Assembly (NCBI RefSeq): GCF_038405225.1
Contig: NZ_CP151657.1
Coordinates: 186,001 to 250,000, forward strand
From: Arthrobacter citreus
GTDB taxonomy: Bacteria; Actinomycetota; Actinomycetes; Actinomycetales; Micrococcaceae
Reading direction: 5' to 3'
DNA: 64,000 nucleotides
In this document: positions 44,059 to 52,901 of the stretch, one piece after another
Numbering within the stretch: the stretch's first letter is position 1
Layout: the number at the start of each line of letters is the position of its first letter
The notes under the pieces: generated by a model
Databases searched by the model: none
What the model saw: only the letters and a program-made list of their open reading frames with translations
What the model was told of the DNA's origin: nothing
Made by a program: the position numbers and the translations under genes

Positions 44059-45438
44059 ATGGAGTATGCAGAGACTGTTCTGGACCTGATCGGCAAGACC
44101 CCGCTGGTGAAGCTGCACCACGTTACCGACGGGCTGGCGGCAACGGTGCTGGTGAAGCTGGAGTACCTGAACCCGGGTGGATCCATCAAGGACCGCATTG
44201 CCGTCAGGATGATCGAGGCGGCGGAACGCGAGGGCAAACTGAAGCCCGGCGGGACCATAGTCGAACCCACCAGCGGCAACACCGGCGTCGGACTCGCCCT
44301 GGTGGCCCAGCAAAAGGGCTACCGGTGCATCTTTGTCACCCCGGACAAGGTGGGGGTGGAAAAGCGCGACGTGCTGCGGGCCTACGGCGCCGAAGTGGTG
44401 GTGACCCCCACTGCCGTAGCCCCGGACAGCCCCGATTCCTACTATGGAGTCTCCGACCGCCTGGTGCGGGAGATCCCCGGCGCCTACAAGCCGGACCAGT
44501 TCTCCAACCCTGCCGCTCCGGCCAGCCACTACGAAACCACCGGGCCGGAGGTCTGGCAGGACACGGACGGCCGGGTGACCCACTTTGTGGCCTGCGCCGG
44601 AACCGGCGGCACGGTCACGGGCGCCGGCCGCTACCTGAAGGAAGTTTCGGCCAGCCGTGCCTCGGGACCCGTGCGCATTATTGCCGCCGACCCGGAGGGA
44701 TCGGTCTACTCCGGAGGCACCGGACGCCCCTACTTCGTGGAGGGCGTGGGCGAGGACATGTGGCCGGAGAATTACGATCCCTCGGTCCCGGACGAAGTCA
44801 TTGCCGTCAATGACACTGACTCCTTCGCGATGACCCGCCGGCTGGCCCGCGAGGAGGGCCTGCTGGTGGGCGGATCCTCCGGCATGGCCGTGACGGCCGC
44901 GCTGCGGGCGGCCCGGGACCTGGGGCCCGACGACGTCGTCGTGGTCCTGCTGCCGGACAGCGGGCGCGGGTACATGGGGAAGATCTTCAATGACGAGTGG
45001 ATGCGCTCCTACGGATTCCTGCAGGGGCCGGAGCAGGAAGCCGCGGTCCGCGACGTCCTGGCCACCAAGGACGGATCGCTGCCGGACCTGGTGCACACCC
45101 ATCCGAATGAGAGCGTCCTGGACGTTATCGGCATCCTGAACGAATACGGTGTCTCGGCCATCCCGGTGCTGTCCCAGGAACCGCCGGTCCGGATTGGCGA
45201 AGTGCTGGGATCCGCCGACGAGCGCTCGCTGACGGAGAAACTCTTCCGCGGCGAAGCCAAGCCCACCGACAGCATTTCCCAGCACATGGGACCGCGGCTG
45301 GCGATGGTTGGCGCCGGGGACTCCGTGGCCGCCGCCAAGGAAAAACTGCAGGAGAACGACGCCGTCATGGTCACCTCCGAAGGTGCCCCCGTGGGAATAC
45401 TGACCCGCCATGACCTGCTGTCCTACATGAGCATCTAG
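44059..45438 (+). CDS. cbs: cystathionine beta-synthase
   Basis: A 459-residue PLP enzyme making cystathionine from serine and homocysteine. The PLP lysine is in YLNPGGSIKDRIAVRM, the phosphate loop in VEPTSGNTGVGLALV, and GTGGTVTGAGRYLKE is typical. Residues about 340-455 form a CBS-domain pair (SVLDVIGILNEYGVSAIPVL, DAVMVTSEGAPVGILTRHDL). Unlike animal enzymes there is no N-terminal haem region. The frame's GTG three codons upstream is unlikely. The cystathionine gamma-synthase/lyase gene follows 45 bp later, forming a transsulfuration pair. Confidence 0.92.
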   Translation: MEYAETVLDLIGKTPLVKLHHVTDGLAATVLVKLEYLNPGGSIKDRIAVRMIEAAEREGKLKPGGTIVEPTSGNTGVGLALVAQQKGYRCIFVTPDKVGVEKRDVLRAYGAEVVVTPTAVAPDSPDSYYGVSDRLVREIPGAYKPDQFSNPAAPASHYETTGPEVWQDTDGRVTHFVACAGTGGTVTGAGRYLKEVSASRASGPVRIIAADPEGSVYSGGTGRPYFVEGVGEDMWPENYDPSVPDEVIAVNDTDSFAMTRRLAREEGLLVGGSSGMAVTAALRAARDLGPDDVVVVLLPDSGRGYMGKIFNDEWMRSYGFLQGPEQEAAVRDVLATKDGSLPDLVHTHPNESVLDVIGILNEYGVSAIPVLSQEPPVRIGEVLGSADERSLTEKLFRGEAKPTDSISQHMGPRLAMVGAGDSVAAAKEKLQENDAVMVTSEGAPVGILTRHDLLSYMSI

Positions 45439-45483
45439 CCGCCGGCACCGGCCACCGAGCAAGCACCAAGCAAGGAGCACACC

Positions 45484-46638
45484 ATGAGCGAAGGCTTCAA
45501 CACCCGCGCCATCCATGCGGGCCAAACCCCGGACCCCACCACCGGCGCGGTTATTCCCGCGCTGTACCAGAGCACCACCTACGCGCAGGACGGCATCGGC
45601 AAGCTGCGCAACGGCTATGAATACGGCCGCGGCACGAATCCCACCCGCGACGCGCTGCAGAAGCAGCTCGCCGCGCTGGAGGGCGGAGCACACGCTTACT
45701 CCTTCAGTTCCGGACTGGCCGCCGAGGACGCGCTGATCCGCGCCCTGCTGGCACCGGGGGACCACATTGTGCTCGGCAACGACGCGTACGGCGGAACCTA
45801 CCGGCTGATCAACCGGGTCCTCGCCGGCTGGGGCATCACCAACGCGGCCGTGGATATGTCTGACATCGGCGCCCTCACCGCAGCGATTGCGGCCGGCAAC
45901 ACCAAGATGGTCTGGCTGGAAACGCCGTCGAACCCCATGATGAAGATTTCCGACATCGCCGCCGTTGCCCAGGCGGCGCACGACGCCGGCGCCTGGCTGG
46001 TGGTGGACAATACCTTCGCCTCGCCCTACCTGCAGCAGCCGCTGTCCCTGGGCGCTGACATTGTGGTCCACTCCACCACCAAGTACATTGGCGGGCACTC
46101 CGACGCGGTGGGCGGCGCCGTCATCCTGAACGACGGCGCGGCCGCCGAAAAGATCGGCTTCATCCAGTTTGCCGTGGGCGCCGTGTCCGCGCCGATGGAA
46201 GCCTGGCTGACCACCCGCGGACTGAAGACCCTGGGGGTGCGGATGGACCGGCACTCCTCCAACGCCATGGCCGTGGCCACCTGGCTGCGGGATCAGCCCG
46301 CCGTGGAAAACGTGCTGTACCCCGGGCTGGAGGACCACCCCGGCCATGACCTGGCCAAGGCACAAATGAAGGACTTCGGCGGCATGGTTTCGGTGTCCTT
46401 CAGGGGCGGTGAAGCCGCGGCCCGGAAGGTCGCCGAGTCCACCCGGGTGTTCACGCTCGCCGAGTCCCTGGGCGGGGTGGAGTCCCTGATGAACTACCCC
46501 TCCGAAATGACGCACGCCTCGGTAAAGGGGACGGAGCTGGCGGTGCCGGAGAACCTGCTGCGGCTCTCAGTGGGCATCGAGGACCTCGATGACCTCATCG
46601 CGGACCTGGCGCAGGCGCTGGGCCAGCTCGCGGACTGA
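45484..46638 (+). CDS. metB: cystathionine gamma-synthase/lyase
   Basis: A 384-residue Cys/Met-metabolism PLP enzyme. The PLP lysine lies in STTKYIGGHSDAVGGAV; GFNTRAIHAGQTPDPTTGAV, YGRGTNPTRDALQKQLAALE and NYPSEMTHASV are family blocks. It acts with CBS: as a lyase it would turn cystathionine into cysteine, as a synthase it would make cystathionine from an activated homoserine and cysteine. Sequence does not settle which; with CBS adjacent, lyase (reverse transsulfuration) is likely. AAGGAG precedes the ATG. Confidence 0.9.
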   Translation: MSEGFNTRAIHAGQTPDPTTGAVIPALYQSTTYAQDGIGKLRNGYEYGRGTNPTRDALQKQLAALEGGAHAYSFSSGLAAEDALIRALLAPGDHIVLGNDAYGGTYRLINRVLAGWGITNAAVDMSDIGALTAAIAAGNTKMVWLETPSNPMMKISDIAAVAQAAHDAGAWLVVDNTFASPYLQQPLSLGADIVVHSTTKYIGGHSDAVGGAVILNDGAAAEKIGFIQFAVGAVSAPMEAWLTTRGLKTLGVRMDRHSSNAMAVATWLRDQPAVENVLYPGLEDHPGHDLAKAQMKDFGGMVSVSFRGGEAAARKVAESTRVFTLAESLGGVESLMNYPSEMTHASVKGTELAVPENLLRLSVGIEDLDDLIADLAQALGQLAD

Positions 46639-46647
46639 CCCGCGGCC

Positions 46648-46685
46648 GCGCTTCTTCGGCCGCTTAGCGGCGGCCGAAGAAGCGC
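46648..46685. terminator. 16-bp perfect inverted repeat between convergent genes
   Basis: GCGCTTCTTCGGCCGC pairs with its complement across six bases. It lies after metB and covers the last codons of the convergent membrane-protein gene, so probably ends both transcripts. Confidence 0.7.
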
Positions 46686-47110
46686 TTTCGGGCCTTGGGC
46701 TCGCGCTCCTGGAAGAAGCGGCTGCTCTGCGGAAGCCACAGCAGCAGCACGCACAGGAGCAGCACCGAGCCAACCGCGATCAGGGCCGGGCCGCGGAGCA
46801 GCAGCGGAATGCCGACGATCAGCCCCACCGTGGTGAGGGTCTCCCGTGCGCTGCGCTTGCCCGCGCGCAGCCGGAGAACGCACAACGCGATGACGGCGGA
46901 GACCGCAAGCACGAGCACAGCCAGGGCCGTGAGGGCAGCGCCGTCGCGGTGCTGGGTGGCGGCGGAAACCAGGAAGGAAACCCCGGCCACGGCCACCAGC
47001 GCGGCCGCAGCGAGCCACGCGGCGGAGGCCGCGCGCATGATGCCCGGCAGCGGTGGGCGGGGAGCGCGGGGCGTGCCTGCTCCCGGACGGCGCCGTGCTG
47101 GCCGGGTCAC
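46664..47110 (-). CDS. small integral membrane protein
   Basis: A 148-residue protein with four hydrophobic segments and basic ends (MTRPARRRPG at the start, KARKRFFGRR at the end). GTG 47110 overlaps the amidohydrolase stop by four bases (GTGA), so it is translated with that gene. I do not recognise a family; function unknown. Confidence 0.7.
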   Translation of the reverse strand: MTRPARRRPGAGTPRAPRPPLPGIMRAASAAWLAAAALVAVAGVSFLVSAATQHRDGAALTALAVLVLAVSAVIALCVLRLRAGKRSARETLTTVGLIVGIPLLLRGPALIAVGSVLLLCVLLLWLPQSSRFFQEREPKARKRFFGRR

Positions 47111-48288
47111 CGGCGGTCAGCCACCACGGGCGTGCGCGTTGCGGTGTCGTAGCGGTAGACCTCGCGGCCGCCGATCCACACCGTGAGCGCCCGCTGCATC
47201 ACATCGAGCGGATCACCGCTCCACAGCACGACGTCGGCGTCCTTGCCCGCTTCCAGCGACCCAATGCGGTCGCCCAGTCCCAGGACCTTGGCGGGGTTGA
47301 TAGTGACGGACCGCAGCGCGGTTTCCCGGTCCAGCCCTTCCTTCATGGCCAGGGCCGCCTGGTAGATCAGGAAGTTGATCGGAACCACCGGGTGGTCGGT
47401 GATGATGGAGATCTCAACGCCGGCTTCGGCGAGCTTGCCGGGGTTCTCCATGCTGCGCTGGCGCAGCTCCACCTTGGAACGGGTGGTGAACAGCGGGCCG
47501 ATCAGGACCGGTACCCCGCGCTCTGCCAGCACATCCGCCAGGAGGTGGGCCTCGGTGCCGTGGTCCAGGACCAGGTCATAGCCGAATTCGTCGGCCAGCC
47601 GCAGGGCGGTGCCAATGTCATCGGCGCGGTGTGCGTGCTGGCGCCACGGAATTTCCCGGCGCAGCACCATGGCAAGTGCCTCCAGCTGGGGATCGCGGGC
47701 GTCGTCGTCGTCCTTGCCCATGTGGTTCTGTGCATCCATGAAGGCCTTGCGGATCACCAGTGCGGTGCCCAGCCGGGTGGAAGGCGTTTGTTTCTTGTCG
47801 CTGTACACCCGCTTCGGGTTCTCGCCGAGGGCCGACTTCAGGCCGCTGGGGGAGCGGAGGATCATTTCCTCGACGTAACGCCCGTGGGTGTGCAGTGCCA
47901 CGGCCAGTCCGCCGATGGGATTTCCCGAACCGGGGTTGATGTTGACGGCGGTGACGCCGCCGGCCAGTGCGTCGTCGAACCCCACATCGTGCGGGTTCAC
48001 TCCGTCCAGGGCGCGGACTCCCGCCATGACGGGGTCGGTCATTTCATTGGTGTCGTTGCCGGCCCAGCCCTCACCCTCCTCATGCACCCCCAGGTGGGTA
48101 TGGGCGTCCACGAGGCCGGGCAGCAGCCACTTGCCGCCGGCGTCCAGCACCTGCGCGCCTTCCGGAACGGTGACCCCGGGGCCCAGGTCCTGGATTTTGC
48201 CGTCCGCCACCAGGAGTGTGCCGGTGAAGTCCGGTGCGGTGACGGGGACGATGCGGGCGTTGACGATGGCCAAAACGGGTGCGGGCAT
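47107..48288 (-). CDS. amidohydrolase, imidazolonepropionase-like
   Basis: A 393-residue metal-dependent amidohydrolase. Metal ligands are seen in GLVDAHTHLGVHE (HxH), QHAHRADD, LDHGTEAH and ITDHPVVP; the C-terminal strand region is SLEAGKDADVVLWSGDPLD. The family covers cyclic amide and related hydrolases; the histidine-degradation enzyme has a different neighbourhood, so the substrate here is open. GGAAGG stands before ATG 48288. A coupled small membrane protein follows. Confidence 0.85.
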   Translation of the reverse strand: MPAPVLAIVNARIVPVTAPDFTGTLLVADGKIQDLGPGVTVPEGAQVLDAGGKWLLPGLVDAHTHLGVHEEGEGWAGNDTNEMTDPVMAGVRALDGVNPHDVGFDDALAGGVTAVNINPGSGNPIGGLAVALHTHGRYVEEMILRSPSGLKSALGENPKRVYSDKKQTPSTRLGTALVIRKAFMDAQNHMGKDDDDARDPQLEALAMVLRREIPWRQHAHRADDIGTALRLADEFGYDLVLDHGTEAHLLADVLAERGVPVLIGPLFTTRSKVELRQRSMENPGKLAEAGVEISIITDHPVVPINFLIYQAALAMKEGLDRETALRSVTINPAKVLGLGDRIGSLEAGKDADVVLWSGDPLDVMQRALTVWIGGREVYRYDTATRTPVVADRR

Positions 48289-48367
48289 GAGCTACCTTCC
48301 GGGGACTGATCGAGTGGGCCAAGCCTATCCTGCGCGCCCGCAGGGCCGAGGAGGCACGCCCCGCCGG

Positions 48368-48373
48368 TAGACT
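48368..48373 (+). promoter_or_regulatory. TAGACT -10 box for the GT87 gene
   Basis: Would give a leader of about 37 nt with a normal AGGGAG ribosome site before ATG 48416. Confidence 0.45.
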
Positions 48374-48415
48374 TGCACGGTACATAAGCGAGCCAGTTGT
48401 AGTGCAGGGAGAATC

Positions 48416-49714
48416 ATGGGCCTGAAGACCCGATCCGGGATGGTCCGGCTGGCAGTGACCCTTGCTGCACTGGCTGCGGCAGCGGCAATGACCGCCGCCG
48501 CCTTTATTATTTCGCCCTGGCACGGCCTGGATTCCAGCGTTTATCTCTCCGGCGGACGGAGCGTGCTCGACGCCGGCGGAGAGCTTTACACCAAGGAGCT
48601 GCAGTACCGGGACGGCAGCAGCCTGCTCTTCACGTACCCGCCGTTTGCGGCCCTGATCTTTGCGGTCCTGGCGCCCTTCGGGCCAACCCTGGGGTTGAAC
48701 ATCTTCACCGGAATTTCGCTGCTGATTGCCGCTGCCACCGCAGTGCTCGGCGTGGCCTATGCCGCCGGACAGCCGGGTGTGCGGGCGGTCCTGAGGCATC
48801 CCGGGCTGCGGCCACTGGCGCTGGCCGCCTTCGGGTTTGTGGTGCTGCTTGGCCCCTGGCGGGAAACACTGGCGTTCGGGCAGATCAACATCCTGCTGTT
48901 CGGGCTGATCCTCGCCGACTTCCTGATCAAGCGCGACAGCTGGCCCACCGGACTCCTGACCGGCATCGCCGCCGGCCTGAAACTGACGCCGCTGGTTTTT
49001 GGCCTGTACTACCTTGCGCGGGGCGACTGGCGCGGGTTGCGCAACATGATGTTTGGATTCCTGGCAACCTTTGGGCTGGGCTTCCTCATCCTGCCCCGCG
49101 AATCGCGCACCTACTGGCTTGAACTGCTTCCCGACACGTCACGGATCGGCGGAGCCGGATACGTGGACAACCTGGGCATCAAGGGCGCCATCCTCCATTT
49201 CGCGGGACCGGACTTCCCGGTGGACCTGCCGTGGCTGCTGCTGTCGCTGGCCTGCGTGGCATCGGCTGTGATCATCATCCGGCTGGCCGGCATCAACGGT
49301 GACGGCTACACGGCGCTGGCGACGACAGCACTGTTGATGCTGCTGATTTCACCCGTGTCGTGGTCACACCACTGGGTGTGGGTGGCCCTCTTCCTTCCGG
49401 TTCTGGGACGCAACATCGCTGAGCTCACGGCCAGGGGCACAGGCCTGAGGAAAACCGGTATTGCCCTGCTTGCCTCGGCCGTTGTGGTGTTCCTGCTGTC
49501 ACCGAAGTCCATCGGCTGGCTAATGGGCTCCCCAAACCTTGATTCCCAGGAACCCGCCCCGTGGCTCATGCTCTCCAGCATTGGCGTGTTCTGGGGGCTG
49601 GCCATGATGGCCTGGTGGACGGCTGTCCTGTGGAAAAACCGTCCGCCGCGCTGGTGGAAGCAGCCGGCCGGGCCGGGCATCGAGCAGTCCCGCCTGAAGG
49701 ACGCCCAGCCATAG
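48416..49714 (+). CDS. GT87-family membrane glycosyltransferase (mannosyltransferase-like)
   Basis: A 432-residue polytopic membrane protein of the DUF2029/GT87 type, which transfers mannose from polyprenyl-phosphate donors in actinobacterial envelope glycolipids. Family-like parts are FTYPPFAALIFAVLAPFG, FGQINILLFGLILADFL and GIAAGLKLTPLVFGLYYL. About eleven hydrophobic segments are visible. AGGGAG precedes the ATG. Acceptor unknown; lipomannan-type envelope polymers are a reasonable guess. Confidence 0.82.
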   Translation: MGLKTRSGMVRLAVTLAALAAAAAMTAAAFIISPWHGLDSSVYLSGGRSVLDAGGELYTKELQYRDGSSLLFTYPPFAALIFAVLAPFGPTLGLNIFTGISLLIAAATAVLGVAYAAGQPGVRAVLRHPGLRPLALAAFGFVVLLGPWRETLAFGQINILLFGLILADFLIKRDSWPTGLLTGIAAGLKLTPLVFGLYYLARGDWRGLRNMMFGFLATFGLGFLILPRESRTYWLELLPDTSRIGGAGYVDNLGIKGAILHFAGPDFPVDLPWLLLSLACVASAVIIIRLAGINGDGYTALATTALLMLLISPVSWSHHWVWVALFLPVLGRNIAELTARGTGLRKTGIALLASAVVVFLLSPKSIGWLMGSPNLDSQEPAPWLMLSSIGVFWGLAMMAWWTAVLWKNRPPRWWKQPAGPGIEQSRLKDAQP

Positions 49715-49749
49715 TCCGCCGGGGCTGCCCGTGCATTGACGCCGGATCG

Positions 49750-49755
49750 TAGGAT
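49750..49755 (+). promoter_or_regulatory. TAGGAT -10 box, leaderless MOSC transcript
   Basis: Ends seven bases before ATG 49763; no ribosome site. Confidence 0.45.
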
Positions 49756-49762
49756 GGTCCGC

Positions 49763-50422
49763 ATGAACTCCGGAACCCTGCTGGCTGTGTGCCGTGTCCA
49801 CGAACTGCTGCCCACCACGGACGCCACCGGCGTGACCGCCATCGACAAGAGGCCCGTGGACGGAGAGGTCCGGGTCCATGCGCTCGGTTTAACCGGAGAC
49901 ATCCAGGCCAGCCGCAAACACCACGGCGGCGAATCCAAGGCCGTCTACGCCTACTCCCAGGACGACGCGGAGTACTGGGCGGCAGAACTGGGAACGCCCA
50001 TCCCTCCGGGACTCTTCGGGGAGAACCTGCGCATCACCGGCATCGCGGTCTCCGAAGCCGTCATCGGTGAACGCTGGCAGATTGGCGGGAAAACCGTGCT
50101 GGAAGTGACCTGCCCCCGCACTCCGTGCCGGAACTTCGCCGCCAGGATGCACCAGCCGCGCTGGGCGGTGCGGTTCACCGAGGCCGCCCGGACGGGAACC
50201 TATCTGCGGGTTGTGCGCACCGGCACCATCTCCGCCGGTGACACCGTTTCCGTCATCCACAAGCCGGAGCACGGCGTGACGTCCGGGGATGTGTTCCGCG
50301 GACTCTCCCCGGAGCAGACCCGTCTGCTGTCCAACGCGGCCGCTAGCGGGGACGTGAGCCTGTCCCCGGAAATACGGAAGGTGCTGCGGACGCTTGCCGC
50401 GCGTGAAGCCATGGCCGGCTAA
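49763..50422 (+). CDS. MOSC-domain protein (YiiM-like)
   Basis: A 219-residue MOSC-domain protein. The conserved cysteine expected to touch molybdenum-cofactor or sulfur chemistry lies in VTCPRTPCRNFAARM; HHGGESKAVYAYSQDDAEYW and FGENLRITG are the other family blocks. YiiM-type members reduce N-hydroxylated compounds. I use ATG 49763, which follows TAGGAT by seven bases, over an earlier in-frame codon. No molybdopterin genes are close. Confidence 0.87.
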   Translation: MNSGTLLAVCRVHELLPTTDATGVTAIDKRPVDGEVRVHALGLTGDIQASRKHHGGESKAVYAYSQDDAEYWAAELGTPIPPGLFGENLRITGIAVSEAVIGERWQIGGKTVLEVTCPRTPCRNFAARMHQPRWAVRFTEAARTGTYLRVVRTGTISAGDTVSVIHKPEHGVTSGDVFRGLSPEQTRLLSNAAASGDVSLSPEIRKVLRTLAAREAMAG

Positions 50423-50829
50423 TTGCTGCAGCCGGTTAATTACTGCGCATCATTCGGCAGCCCCGGGCCGGATAAAACCGGCACGGCGATGGTGATCCAC
50501 GGCCGCTGTGCCCAAGCTCACCGCCAGGTATGGACGGCCGGGCCCCGGCATGCCGTACACTTGAAACATCCCCCACTCCGGTATTCCCTTATTTTCCTGC
50601 GGTTTCTGACCGTTAGGTACGTTGTGTTGGGGCTCGCGTTTTCGAATGCGGGCAGATTCATCTTTTGGGAGCGCCGGCAAAGAAATCGTCACACCGGCCC
50701 ACGTCACAATCCAGTGAAATTGGCCTACAGCTGTGACGGAAAGTCCTGCCATGGGATTGCAATAGCGCCGGACTTACGTCCTGCGGCCGTCCCTGGCCGC
50801 GCGGTCCCAATGAATGAGGATTATTTCTT
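50423..50829 (+). other. 407-bp gene-free leader before the DEAD-box helicase
   Basis: No credible gene: a 140-codon open frame here has no ribosome site or recognisable content. The stretch is less GC-rich than its surroundings near 50575-50700 and contains TACACT (50556-50561) and TAGGTA (50614-50619) as possible -10 boxes, with no strong -35. A transcript from either would have a leader of about 200-270 nt before the TTG start. Cold-induced helicase messages often have long structured leaders, which makes this worth testing. Confidence 0.5.
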
Positions 50830-52740
50830 TTGCTTGACTCTGTAGAAAACACCGAAACCGCAGCAACCGCCGCTCCCGAAGCAGTCGAAGAGAACCAGGT
50901 TCTTTTCAGCGACTTCGGTCTGGACCCGCGCGTTCTGCAGGCACTGGTGGACGTAGGCTACGAAAAGCCTTCTCCCATCCAGGCCGCCACCATTCCCCTC
51001 CTGCTTGAAGGCCGCGACGTCGTTGGCCTGGCGCAGACCGGAACCGGCAAGACCGCAGCCTTCGCGGTTCCCGCCCTGTCCCTGATGGCCGGCCTGCCCG
51101 CCACCAAGGACACCCAGATCCTCGTGCTGGCCCCGACCCGCGAGCTGGCTCTCCAGTCCGCTGAAGCCTTCGCTTCCTACGCCAAGCACATGGACAACTT
51201 CACCGTCCTGCCCGTCTACGGCGGATCCGCCTACGGCCCCCAGCTGGCCGGCCTGCGCCGCGGCGCCCAGGTTGTTGTCGGTACCCCGGGCCGGGTTATC
51301 GACCACATCTCCAAGGGTTCCCTGGACCTGTCCAACCTGCAGTACCTGGTTCTGGACGAAGCCGACGAAATGCTCCGCATGGGCTTCGCCGAAGACGTTG
51401 AGCAGATCCTGGCGACCACGCCCGCCGACAAGCAGGTGGCACTGTTCTCCGCCACCATGCCCGGCGCAATCCGCAAGATCGCCAAGAAGTACCTGAACAA
51501 CCCGGCGGAAATCACGGTCAAGTCCAAGACGACCACCGGTGCGAACACCCGCCAGCGCTACGTGCAGGTCATGGGCCCGCACAAGCTGGACGCGATGACC
51601 CGCATCCTGGAAAGCGAAGACTACGACGGCGTTATCGCCTTCGTCCGCACCAAGATGGCAACCGAGGACCTGGCTGACAAGCTCAAGGCCCGCGGCTACC
51701 TGGCGGCGGCAATCAACGGTGACATCCCGCAGCAGCAGCGCGAGCGCACCGTCGAGGCCCTGCGCAGCGGCAAGATCGACATCCTGGTTGCCACCGACGT
51801 CGCCGCCCGCGGCCTTGACGTTGAGCGCATCAGCCATGTCATCAACTACGACATCCCGCACGACACGGAGTCCTACGTCCACCGCATCGGCCGCACCGGC
51901 CGCGCAGGACGCACCGGCGACGCGATCCTCTTCATGACCCCGCGCGAGAAGTACCTGCTGCGGGCCATCGAGAAGGCCACCCGCCAGCCGGTTGAGCACA
52001 TGCAGCTTCCGAGCATCGACATCGTGAACAACAAGCGCCTGGCGAAGTTCTCCGAGCAGATCACCGAAACCCTGGCATCCGAGGATGTCTCGGTCTTCCG
52101 CGACCTGGTCACGAAGTACCTGGCCGACCACGACGTCACCGCCGAGGAAGTTGCCGCTGCGCTGGCCGTCATGGCCCAGGGCGGCCGCCCGCTGCTGATG
52201 GAAGAAATTCCGCAGGCTCCGGCCCGCCAGCGCGAGCGCTCCGAAGGCCGCGGCGACGCGACCGGATCCCGCGGTCCGACACGCCCGCTGACCGAAGGCA
52301 ATGCGACGTACCGCATCGCCGTCGGCCGCCGCCAGCGCGTCATGCCCGGCTCCATCGTTGGCGCCATTGCCAACGAAGGCGGACTCTCCTCCGCTCAGAT
52401 CGGCGGCATCGACATCCGCGCCGACCACACGCTCGTTGAGCTCCCGGCTGACCTCAGCCAGGACCAGCTGCGTGCCCTGTCCCGCACCCGGATCGGCGGC
52501 GAGCTGATCCACCTCGAGCTGGACAACGGCCGCAAGCCGGCCCGCGAAAGCGGCGGCTTCAATGACCGCGGCGACCGCGGCGGCTTCAAGAAGGATTTCA
52601 AGAAGCGCGACGGCGAGCGCTCCTTCGGCGACCGCAGCGCCAGTGACCGCGGCAGCGACCGCGGCGGCTTCAAGAAGCGCGAAGGCGACCGTGGCGGCTT
52701 CAAGCCGGCCGGTACCCGCCAGCCGCGTTTCCGCGACTAA
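50830..52740 (+). CDS. deaD: DEAD-box RNA helicase (DeaD/CsdA type)
   Basis: A 636-residue ATP-dependent RNA helicase. Motifs in order: AQTGTGKTAAF (I), PTRELALQ (Ia), GTPGR (Ib), DEADEM (II), SAT (III), FVRTK (IV), ATDVAARGLD (V), HRIGRTGRAGRTG (VI). A DbpA/CsdA-type RNA-binding domain follows (about residues 485-560: YRIAVGRRQRVMPGSIVGAI), then an RGG/KR-rich tail (RGDRGGFKKDFKKRDGERSF) of about 65 residues that binds RNA. Start is TTG 50830 with GAGGA nine bases upstream. It likely helps ribosome assembly or mRNA decay at low temperature. Confidence 0.93.
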   Translation: MLDSVENTETAATAAPEAVEENQVLFSDFGLDPRVLQALVDVGYEKPSPIQAATIPLLLEGRDVVGLAQTGTGKTAAFAVPALSLMAGLPATKDTQILVLAPTRELALQSAEAFASYAKHMDNFTVLPVYGGSAYGPQLAGLRRGAQVVVGTPGRVIDHISKGSLDLSNLQYLVLDEADEMLRMGFAEDVEQILATTPADKQVALFSATMPGAIRKIAKKYLNNPAEITVKSKTTTGANTRQRYVQVMGPHKLDAMTRILESEDYDGVIAFVRTKMATEDLADKLKARGYLAAAINGDIPQQQRERTVEALRSGKIDILVATDVAARGLDVERISHVINYDIPHDTESYVHRIGRTGRAGRTGDAILFMTPREKYLLRAIEKATRQPVEHMQLPSIDIVNNKRLAKFSEQITETLASEDVSVFRDLVTKYLADHDVTAEEVAAALAVMAQGGRPLLMEEIPQAPARQRERSEGRGDATGSRGPTRPLTEGNATYRIAVGRRQRVMPGSIVGAIANEGGLSSAQIGGIDIRADHTLVELPADLSQDQLRALSRTRIGGELIHLELDNGRKPARESGGFNDRGDRGGFKKDFKKRDGERSFGDRSASDRGSDRGGFKKREGDRGGFKPAGTRQPRFRD

Positions 52741-52798
52741 GCAGCACCGGTAAACGCCGGATCCCGGGCACCCGGGGCACGGCGGCACCGGTAACAAA

Positions 52799-52844
52799 GG
52801 AAGGGCGCCCTGCGGAGAAATCCGCAGGGCGCCCTTCCTTTTTT
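52799..52844 (+). terminator. strong rho-independent terminator after deaD
   Basis: AAGGGCGCCCTGCGGA pairs perfectly with its complement around GAAA, flanked by GG/CC, followed by TTTTTT. Confidence 0.95.
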
Positions 52845-52901
52845 GTGCCTGCCGTTCTGTGCCTGCCGGGGCAACCGCTGCCGGTCACACCGCCGCCGGG
52901 G

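Noticed and set aside
42958-46515. Very long open frame (over 1,100 codons) on the minus strand
   Set aside because: It runs antisense across cbs and metB and out of phase through the DNA-glycosylase gene; it comes from high-GC codon bias.
50423-50845. 140-codon open frame before the helicase
   Set aside because: No recognisable content or start signal; overlaps the helicase start.
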